A stretch of 5,402 nt of DNA, taken from Streptomyces sp. NRRL WC-3549 (GTDB lineage: Bacteria; Actinomycetota; Actinomycetes; Streptomycetales; Streptomycetaceae). This document shows positions 1 to 4,444 of this stretch, piece by piece; position 1 is the first letter of the stretch; every line of letters begins with the position of its first letter. Under the pieces are notes generated by a model. It saw only the letters and a list, made by a program, of their open reading frames with translations, made no database searches and was not told the DNA's origin. A program made the position numbers and the translations under genes. The stretch lies in NCBI RefSeq assembly GCF_000721935.1, contig NZ_KL585450.1:1-5402 (forward strand), given 5' to 3'.

Positions 1-1
1 A

Positions 2-26
2 GGGTGGGTGGGTGGACGGAGGGGGG
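2..26 (+). other. G-rich tract with G-quadruplex potential
   Basis: Three GGG runs separated by single T residues (2-4, 6-8, 10-12) are followed by a further run of six G at 21-26. This fits the pattern of four G-tracts with loops of 1, 1 and 8 nt, so a quadruplex on the + strand is possible. It sits immediately upstream of, and partly overlaps, the probable promoter of the SRP RNA gene. The sequence pattern is directly visible; folding and any function are inference, and G-runs are common in DNA this GC-rich. Confidence 0.4.
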
Positions 27-43
27 CCGGGATCGGCTAAGGT
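13..43 (+). promoter_or_regulatory. Candidate promoter of the SRP RNA gene
   Basis: A -10-like TAAGGT lies at 38-43, matching the streptomycete vegetative pattern TANNNT. TGGACG at 13-18 resembles a -35 TTGACR box (T, G, A and C match), but the 19-nt spacer is slightly long. Initiation about 7-9 nt after the -10 box would fall near 51-53, where the long terminal stem of the SRP RNA begins at 53. That agreement is the main support. The -35 assignment is weak. Confidence 0.4.
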
Positions 44-44
44 G

Positions 45-140
45 GGCGCCAGCCCCTCACGTGGCGCTATCTGACTGAACTCCCCCAGGGCCGGAAGGCA
101 GCAAGGGTAGGTCGGCTCTGGCGGGTGCGTGGGGGGCCCT
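45..140 (+). ncRNA. ffs: Signal recognition particle RNA, small bacterial type (4.5S/scRNA)
   Basis: This RNA pairs with the Ffh GTPase to form the SRP, which delivers nascent membrane and secreted proteins to FtsY and the translocon. The family hallmark is the apical hairpin: CC at 91-92 and GG at 97-98 close a GGAA tetraloop at 93-96, followed by the conserved GCAGCAAGG-type internal loop that binds the Ffh M domain. Farther out, CTGAC at 71-75 pairs with GTCGG at 111-115, and CCCCTCACG at 53-61 pairs with CGTGGGGGG at 128-136 as a 9-bp terminal stem containing one G-U. The paired core (53-136) is about 84 nt, a minimal SRP RNA lacking the Alu domain of the long Bacillus type. The promoter-like box upstream favours a 5' end near 51-53. 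The exact ends are uncertain, so slightly wider limits are given. It lies just upstream of dnaX, an arrangement also known from Bacillus subtilis (scr-dnaX). Confidence 0.93.
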
Positions 141-209
141 TGTGTGTCCGGGTGCCGTCGGCCCGCCGGGTGGGCTCCGGGAGCGGGGCCGGTTGTCAGC
201 GCGTCCCGA

Positions 210-223
210 TAACCTCGTAGATG
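210..223 (+). promoter_or_regulatory. Possible -10 box for a leaderless dnaX transcript
   Basis: TAACCT at 210-215 fits the TANNNT -10 pattern, and its last base is 7 nt before the preferred GTG start of dnaX at 223. This is the spacing expected if transcription begins at the start codon itself. No Shine-Dalgarno sequence precedes the GTG, which fits a leaderless mRNA. There is no convincing -35 at 16-19 nt; TTGTCA at 193-198 looks like one but is only 11 nt away. Transcription from the SRP RNA promoter through into dnaX is an alternative. Confidence 0.22.
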
Positions 224-2541
224 TGTCGTCCCTTGCGCTGTACCGCCGCTATCGCCCCGAGTCCTTCGCCGAGGTCATCGGTCAGGAGCATGTCACTGAC
301 CCGTTGCAGCAGGCCCTGCGGAACAACCGGGTCAACCACGCGTACCTGTTCAGCGGGCCGCGTGGATGCGGGAAGACGACCAGCGCACGCATCCTCGCGC
401 GCTGTCTGAACTGCGAGCAGGGCCCGACCCCGACCCCGTGCGGGGAGTGCCAGTCCTGCCGTGACCTGGCGCGCAACGGCCCGGGTTCGATCGACGTGAT
501 CGAGATCGACGCCGCCTCGCACGGTGGTGTGGACGACGCCCGTGACCTGCGGGAAAAGGCGTTCTTCGGGCCCGCGTCGAGCCGGTACAAGATCTACATC
601 ATCGACGAGGCGCACATGGTCACCCCGGCGGGGTTCAACGCCCTGCTGAAGGTGGTCGAGGAGCCGCCGGAGCATCTGAAGTTCATCTTCGCGACCACCG
701 AGCCCGAGAAGGTCATCGGGACGATCCGGTCGCGTACGCACCACTACCCGTTCCGGCTGGTTCCGCCGGGGACGCTGCGGAGCTACCTCGCCGAGGTGTG
801 CGGCAAGGAGAACAGCCCCGTCGAGGACGGAGTGCTGCCGCTCGTGGTGCGCGCCGGTGCGGGGTCCGTCCGTGACTCGATGTCCGTGATGGACCAGCTG
901 CTGGCCGGCGCGGGCGAGGACGGTGTGACATACGCCATGGCCACCTCGCTCCTCGGGTACACGGACGGGTCCCTGCTCGACTCCGTCGTGGACGCCTTCG
1001 CGGCGGGCGACGGGGCGGCTGCCTTCGAGGTCGTGGACCGGGTGGTCGAGGGCGGTAACGACCCCCGGCGCTTCGTGGCCGACCTGCTGGAGCGGCTGCG
1101 TGACCTGGTGATCCTCGCCGCCGTGCCGGACGCCGGGGACAAGGGGCTCATCGACGCCCCTGCGGACGTGGTCGAGCGGATGCAGGCGCAGGCCGCCGTC
1201 TTCGGGGCCGCCGAGCTGAGCCGCGCCGCCGACCTGGTCAACGAGGGGCTCACGGAGATGCGCGGGGCGACCTCGCCCCGGCTCCAGGTGGAGCTGATCT
1301 GTGCGCGGGTGCTGCTGCCCGCCGCCTTCGACGACGAGCGTTCGTTCCAGGCCCGGCTGGACCGGCTGGAGCGCGGCGCGTCCTTCGCGACGGCCGGTTC
1401 CGGGCCCGCCCTCGGATACGTACCGGGGCCGGAGGCCCACGCACCCGGCGCCGGGCTGCCCGCCGCCGGGCCCGCCGCAGCGCGTGCGGCGGTACGGAGC
1501 GAGGCCCCCGGCCAGGCTCCCGCCGACGCCGCCCCGCAGGCCGCCGCGTCCGGCGTCGCGGGGCCCCCGCCCGCCATGCCGCCCGCTCAGCAGCCCCAGA
1601 CCCCGCAGCCGCCCGTCCAGCAGCCTCAGACCCAGCAGCCTCAGGCCCCGCAGCCCGCTCAGGCCCCGCAGGCTCCTGCCGCCGGGGCCGGCGGTGCGCG
1701 GCCCGGAGCCTGGCCCACGGCTTCCCCGGCCGGTGGTGGGGCCGGCGGGTCGGACGCCGCACGACGTCCCGGTGGCTGGCCGACCGCGGCGGCTCCCGGC
1801 CGGACACCGCCTCCCCAGGCGCCCGCGCAGACCTCCGCCCCGGCCGCCGCTCCGGCGCCCGGGCCCGCGGCATCCGCCCCGGCGCCCGGCGGTCAGGACA
1901 TGGCCCAGGGCGCGGCCCAGGTGCGGAACATGTGGCCCGACATCCTGGAGGCGGTGAAGAACCGCCGCCGTTTCACGTGGATCCTGCTCAGCCAGAACGC
2001 CCAGGTCACCGGTTTCGACGGCAGTACCCTCCAGCTCGGCTTCCTCAACGCCGGTGCGCGGGACACCTTCGCCAGCAGCGGCAGCGAGGAGGTGCTGAAG
2101 CAGGCGCTCGCCGAGCGGTTCAACGCCAGCTGGCGGGTGGACGCCGTCGTCGACCCGTCGGGCGGTGGCGGTACGCCTCCGCAGCCGGGTGGCGGAGGCG
2201 GCCGGCCCCCGGCTCCCGGCGGGTACCAGGCCGCGCCTCCCGCACCGGCCCCGCCCGCTGCACAGGCCCCGTCGTACGAGTCGCGGCCCGCTGCCGCGCC
2301 GCAGGCCCCGGCGCCTGCCCCGCAGCCCTCGTCCCCGTCTCGGCCCCAGGACTCCGGGCGGCCGGAGCCGTCGTCGTACGACCGCGCCCCGGCCCCCGAG
2401 CCGCCGCGTGCGGTCGCGCCCGAGGACGACACCGCCGAGGCGGACGACCCCGACCTGGTCGACTCCGCGCTGTCCGGGCACGACCTGATCGTCCGCGAGC
2501 TGGGGGCCACGGTCGTCGAGGAGTTCACGAACGAGCAGTGA
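223..2541 (+). CDS. dnaX: DNA polymerase III subunit gamma/tau (clamp loader ATPase)
   Basis: DnaX is the ATPase of the clamp loader, which opens and places the beta sliding clamp on primed DNA; the tau form also ties together polymerase cores and helicase. With GTG 223 the protein has 772 residues. Visible motifs: the YRRYRP N-terminus (7-12), Walker A GPRGCGKTT (45-53), a four-cysteine zinc module (C64, C73, C76, C79), Walker B with DEAH (128-131), sensor 1 around FATTEP (156-161), and an SRT triplet (170-172) at the usual SRC position. Residues about 392-561 form a Pro/Ala/Gln/Gly-rich, probably disordered linker. A folded C-terminal domain at 567-644 starts VRNMWPDI, then comes a second Pro/Gly-rich linker and an acidic tail (734-772). 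GTG 223 is preferred because SSLALYRRYRP is the conserved N-terminus; the in-frame GTG at 142 would add 27 unconserved residues starting right at the end of the SRP RNA. No Shine-Dalgarno is visible. No A-rich slippage heptamer was seen, so a short gamma form by frameshifting is not indicated. The usual ybaB-recR partners do not follow. Confidence 0.96.
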   Translation: MSSLALYRRYRPESFAEVIGQEHVTDPLQQALRNNRVNHAYLFSGPRGCGKTTSARILARCLNCEQGPTPTPCGECQSCRDLARNGPGSIDVIEIDAASHGGVDDARDLREKAFFGPASSRYKIYIIDEAHMVTPAGFNALLKVVEEPPEHLKFIFATTEPEKVIGTIRSRTHHYPFRLVPPGTLRSYLAEVCGKENSPVEDGVLPLVVRAGAGSVRDSMSVMDQLLAGAGEDGVTYAMATSLLGYTDGSLLDSVVDAFAAGDGAAAFEVVDRVVEGGNDPRRFVADLLERLRDLVILAAVPDAGDKGLIDAPADVVERMQAQAAVFGAAELSRAADLVNEGLTEMRGATSPRLQVELICARVLLPAAFDDERSFQARLDRLERGASFATAGSGPALGYVPGPEAHAPGAGLPAAGPAAARAAVRSEAPGQAPADAAPQAAASGVAGPPPAMPPAQQPQTPQPPVQQPQTQQPQAPQPAQAPQAPAAGAGGARPGAWPTASPAGGGAGGSDAARRPGGWPTAAAPGRTPPPQAPAQTSAPAAAPAPGPAASAPAPGGQDMAQGAAQVRNMWPDILEAVKNRRRFTWILLSQNAQVTGFDGSTLQLGFLNAGARDTFASSGSEEVLKQALAERFNASWRVDAVVDPSGGGGTPPQPGGGGGRPPAPGGYQAAPPAPAPPAAQAPSYESRPAAAPQAPAPAPQPSSPSRPQDSGRPEPSSYDRAPAPEPPRAVAPEDDTAEADDPDLVDSALSGHDLIVRELGATVVEEFTNEQ
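1588..1680 (+). repeat. Degenerate Gln-Pro repeat inside the dnaX linker
   Basis: Imperfect iterations of CAG-CCT-CAG-type codons encode a QQPQTPQ / QQPQTQQPQAPQ low-complexity run at roughly residues 456-486 of DnaX. It lies in the proline-rich linker between the clamp-loader module and the C-terminal domain. Such codon repeats usually vary in length between related strains. It is probably a flexible spacer. I infer no separate function. Confidence 0.6.
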
Positions 2542-2550
2542 GCCGGCTTC

Positions 2551-2575
2551 CGTGGCACGTCGCCACGTCGCCACG
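2551..2575 (+). terminator. Small hairpin and 8-bp tandem repeat just after dnaX
   Basis: CGTGGC at 2551-2556 is an exact inverted match to GCCACG at 2562-2567 around a 5-nt loop, beginning 10 nt after the dnaX stop. The same stretch contains two copies of CACGTCGC (2556-2563 and 2564-2571) and the start of a third. There is no T-tract, so this could be a weak terminator, an mRNA 3' end stabiliser, or simply a by-product of the tandem repeat. The pairing is seen; the role is inferred. Confidence 0.25.
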
Positions 2576-2618
2576 CGACCCGGTGGGGAGACGTGTGCCC
2601 GCACCACGTCGGCGCGTG

Positions 2619-2689
2619 ACGGCGTGCGCCCGGTGGTACGCCGGTACGAGAGGGTGCGGGACGGCAGGACGGCGGCACGGCGTGCGCCC
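2619..2689 (+). repeat. Pair of 13-nt direct repeats between dnaX and purD
   Basis: ACGGCGTGCGCCC occurs exactly at 2619-2631 and again at 2677-2689, 58 nt apart start to start. Each copy contains the near-palindrome GGCG-TG-CGCC. They lie in the intergenic stretch upstream of the purD promoter, so paired binding sites are conceivable. The repeats are certain; any function is unproven, and the local GC bias raises the chance of coincidence. Confidence 0.35.
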
Positions 2690-2721
2690 CACGGCCCGGC
2701 GGGTGGGGTGCGCGGGGTGCG

Positions 2722-2770
2722 CCGGGGCCCCGTCCACGGAGCGGAGGCCGTCAAGGCCGTGGGGCCCCGG
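2722..2770 (+). promoter_or_regulatory. Long GC-rich inverted repeat upstream of purD
   Basis: CCGGGGCCCC at 2722-2731 is exactly complementary to GGGGCCCCGG at 2761-2770. Inside it, CACGG (2735-2739) can pair with CCGTG (2757-2761) by shifting the outer stem one base, and GGCC at 2746-2749 with GGCC at 2755-2758 forms a small inner stem. The 3' arm ends 4 nt before the purD -10 box, so the structure spans the -35 region. It may terminate dnaX transcription (there is no T-tract, which is common in Streptomyces) or serve as an operator region for purD. The two roles cannot be separated from sequence alone. Confidence 0.45.
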
Positions 2771-2774
2771 CGGT

Positions 2775-2788
2775 TAGGCTGCACCCCG
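2775..2788 (+). promoter_or_regulatory. -10 box and leaderless start of purD
   Basis: TAGGCT at 2775-2780 matches the streptomycete vegetative -10 consensus, and exactly 7 nt separate it from the GTG start at 2788. There is no room for a ribosome binding site after a start point at 2788, and none is visible. This is the classic layout of a leaderless mRNA whose first base is the start codon. No good -35 hexamer is seen at 17-18 nt; the region is taken up by the inverted repeat. Confidence 0.6.
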
Positions 2789-4047
2789 TGAAGGTCCTCG
2801 TCATCGGCGGCGGCGCCCGCGAACACGCCCTGTGCCGCTCTCTCTCCCTCGACCCCGACGTCACCGATCTGTACTGCGCACCCGGCAACGCCGGAATCGC
2901 AGAGGTGGCCGAACTGCACCCGGTCGACGCGCTCGACGGCGACGCCGTCGCCCGCCTCGCCACCGAACTGGGCGCCGAGTTGGTGGTCGTCGGTCCGGAG
3001 GCACCGCTTGTCGCCGGTGTCGCCGACGCCGTGCGCGCGGCCGGCATCCCCTGTTTCGGCCCGTCGCGTGAGGCCGCGCTGCTGGAGGGCTCCAAGGCGT
3101 TCGCCAAGGACGTCATGGCCGGTGCCAACGTCCCGACCGCCCGGAGCTACGTCTGCACGACGCCCGCCGAGATCGATGTGGCACTCGGAGCCTTCGGCGC
3201 CCCGTACGTCGTCAAGGACGACGGGCTGGCGGCGGGCAAGGGCGTCGTCGTCACCGACGACGTGGGGGCCGCCCGCGCCCACGCGCTGGCCTGTGAGCGG
3301 GTCGTCATCGAGGAGTTCCTCGACGGCCCCGAGGTGAGCCTCTTCGCGATCACCGACGGTACGACGGTGGTCCCCCTGCAGCCGGCCCAGGACTTCAAGC
3401 GCGCCCTGGACGGCGACGAAGGCCCGAACACCGGTGGCATGGGCGCGTACTCACCGCTCCCCTGGGCCGACCCGAAGCTGGTGGACGAGGTCATGGAGAC
3501 CGTGCTCCAGCCGACCGTCGACGAACTCCGCCGCCGGGGCACGCCCTTCTCCGGACTGCTGTACGCGGGTCTCGCGATCACCTCGCGCGGTGTGCGGGTC
3601 ATCGAGTTCAACGCGCGCTTCGGCGACCCGGAGACCCAGGTCGTCCTGGCCCGGCTGAAGACACCGCTGGCCGGCGTCCTGTTCGGGGCCGCCAACGGCA
3701 CCCTGGACGTCCTGCCCCCGCTGAACTGGTACGACGACGCCGCCGTCACCGTCGTCGTCGCCTCGCACAACTACCCCGGCACCCCGCGCACGGGCGACCC
3801 GATCGAAGGGCTCGACGAGGTGGCGGCACAGGACGCCCCGCACGCGTTCGTCCTGCACGCGGGCACCCGGAGGGACGGGGACGCGGTTCTCAGCGCCGGA
3901 GGGCGCGTGCTCTCCGTCACCGCGACCGGCAAGGACCTCGCGCAGGCCCGTGAGCGCGCCTACACGGCCGTGGGACGGATCAGGCTCGACGGTTCCCAGC
4001 ACCGCACGGACATCGCCCGTAAGGCCGCCGCCGACGAAGAGAGCTGA
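2788..4047 (+). CDS. purD: Phosphoribosylamine-glycine ligase (GAR synthetase)
   Basis: PurD is the cytosolic ATP-grasp enzyme for the second step of de novo purine synthesis: 5-phosphoribosylamine + glycine + ATP gives glycinamide ribonucleotide + ADP + phosphate. The 419-residue length is normal for a monofunctional bacterial PurD. The N-terminal domain starts KVLVIGGGAREHAL (2-15), with CAPGNAG near 31-37 and the GPEAPL segment near 71-76. The ATP-grasp core has VVKDDGLAAGKGV with K143 and K151, the signature GPNTGGMGAYSP (212-223), and the metal-binding EFNARFGDPETQ (273-284). The C-terminal domain carries the ASHNYPG and HAGT segments and ends SQHRTDIARKAA. All expected motifs are intact. 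The GTG start is fixed by the conserved KVLVIGGG beginning and by the -10 box 7 nt upstream. It is separated by 246 nt from dnaX and by hairpins and a promoter from the next gene, so it is probably transcribed alone. Confidence 0.98.
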   Translation: MKVLVIGGGAREHALCRSLSLDPDVTDLYCAPGNAGIAEVAELHPVDALDGDAVARLATELGAELVVVGPEAPLVAGVADAVRAAGIPCFGPSREAALLEGSKAFAKDVMAGANVPTARSYVCTTPAEIDVALGAFGAPYVVKDDGLAAGKGVVVTDDVGAARAHALACERVVIEEFLDGPEVSLFAITDGTTVVPLQPAQDFKRALDGDEGPNTGGMGAYSPLPWADPKLVDEVMETVLQPTVDELRRRGTPFSGLLYAGLAITSRGVRVIEFNARFGDPETQVVLARLKTPLAGVLFGAANGTLDVLPPLNWYDDAAVTVVVASHNYPGTPRTGDPIEGLDEVAAQDAPHAFVLHAGTRRDGDAVLSAGGRVLSVTATGKDLAQARERAYTAVGRIRLDGSQHRTDIARKAAADEES

Positions 4048-4097
4048 GGCGCCCGGACCCGTGCGTCCGTGCCCCGCAGGTCCGTACCCGTACCCGT

Positions 4098-4139
4098 GCC
4101 TGTGCCCGGCATCCCGCTCCCGGGGCGCCGGGCACAGGC
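4098..4139 (+). terminator. Probable transcription terminator of purD
   Basis: GCCTGTGCCCGGC (4098-4110) and GCCGGGCACAGGC (4127-4139) form a perfect 13-bp stem around a 16-nt loop, and the stem can be extended outward by two G-U pairs and a G-C pair. It starts 50 nt after the purD stop. No T-tract follows, which is usual for high-GC actinomycete hairpin terminators. The structure is certain from sequence; termination is inferred from strength and position. Confidence 0.65.
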
Positions 4140-4149
4140 GTGTCCGGGG

Positions 4150-4179
4150 CCCCGCGGGAACCGCCCGTACCCCGCGGGG
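4150..4179 (+). terminator. Second hairpin downstream of purD
   Basis: CCCCGCGGG (4150-4158) pairs exactly with CCCGCGGGG (4171-4179) around a 12-nt loop, 10 nt after the first hairpin. The arm contains the self-complementary CCCGCGGG, so it is also a direct repeat. It may be a back-up terminator in tandem with the first one. No T-tract is present. Confidence 0.4.
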
Positions 4180-4292
4180 GCACCGGGCGGCCACCCCGCC
4201 GGAGCGGCGTACGTACCACCGGAGGGGCTTCCGGTCGCGCGTCAGCAGCTTTACCCAAAGCCATTCCATCGAGTGACGGCTCGCCCATCCGG

Positions 4293-4321
4293 ATGACGGC
4301 CGCCGAGGCCCCAACTAGGGT
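4293..4321 (+). promoter_or_regulatory. Vegetative-type promoter for the membrane protein gene
   Basis: ATGACG at 4293-4298 (five-base core close to TTGAC) and TAGGGT at 4316-4321 are separated by exactly 17 nt, the optimal spacing for HrdB-type promoters. Initiation is expected near 4328, giving a leader of about 115 nt before the ATG at 4445. The leader would contain the large inverted repeat and a possible small reading frame. Confidence 0.55.
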
Positions 4322-4347
4322 GCGGCGCAAGCTTTCCGGCACATGGA

Positions 4348-4384
4348 CCACCGACAGCCCACCGACATTGCGATGTCGGTGGGC
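4348..4384 (+). promoter_or_regulatory. Palindromic element with phased half-site
   Basis: GCCCACCGACAT (4357-4368) and ATGTCGGTGGGC (4373-4384) are perfectly complementary over 12 bp around the 4-nt loop TGCG. A third, direct copy of the half-site CCACCGACA lies at 4348-4356, exactly 11 bp before the one at 4359-4367, about one helical turn. In RNA it would be a stable hairpin about 60 nt before the start codon; in DNA it looks like a dimeric repressor site with an extra half-site. TTGCGA in its centre (4368-4373) could be a -35 for a weak alternative -10, CACAGT, at 4390-4395. The function is unknown. Confidence 0.5.
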
Positions 4385-4444
4385 GGTGCCACAGTGGGGG
4401 AGTGACCAACACCGTCGCGGGGGCAGAGGGGGTGACGTCCGGCC

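Larger units (their letters stand above)
4048..4444. other. 397-base intergenic region between purD and the membrane protein gene
   Basis: No convincing protein gene is seen on either strand; the long open frames here are arginine- and proline-rich shadows. The left half is very GC-rich and holds two terminator-like hairpins. Near 4241-4275 the GC content drops, with a small inverted repeat GCTTT-ACCC-AAAGC (4248-4261). TGACGGC occurs twice (4274-4280 and 4294-4300), the second copy overlapping a -35 box. The right part has the promoter, the 12-bp inverted repeat and a possible short leader reading frame, described separately. Confidence 0.6.

Noticed and set aside
161..175. GCCC-N7-GGGC hairpin after the SRP RNA as its terminator
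   Set aside because: Only 4 bp of perfect pairing and no T-tract; the SRP RNA's own stem is a more likely 3' boundary.
142..222. N-terminal extension of DnaX from GTG 142
   Set aside because: The 27 extra residues (MCPGAVGPPGG...) look like translated non-coding DNA, begin right at the 3' end of the SRP RNA, and precede the conserved SSLALYRRYRP start.
1588..1680. CRISPR-like or mobile repeat array
   Set aside because: The repeats are imperfect, codon-phased and encode a Gln-Pro linker; there are no regular spacers or inverted termini.
1301..1957. 218-codon frame overlapping the dnaX linker
   Set aside because: It is a Pro/Arg-rich shadow of the low-complexity linker in another frame; the dnaX frame continues through it into a conserved C-terminal domain.
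2552..2791. 79-codon frame between dnaX and purD ending in a GTGA overlap with the purD start
   Set aside because: The apparent coupling is attractive, but the product is arginine-rich low-complexity sequence, there is no ribosome site, the frame runs through the inverted repeat and -10 box, and it contains a TTA codon. The purD -10 box explains the sequence better.
196..3282. A 1028-codon open frame on the minus strand spanning dnaX and the start of purD
   Set aside because: It is arginine/glycine-rich with no recognisable domain and lies opposite two well-identified genes. Long antisense frames are an expected by-product of third-position G/C bias in streptomycetes.
4209..4235. GTACGTAC palindrome and the ACCGGA...TCCGGT inverted repeat as operators
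   Set aside because: Both are short (8 bp and 6-bp arms), far from the -10/-35 boxes, and expected by chance in a 400-base GC-rich gap.
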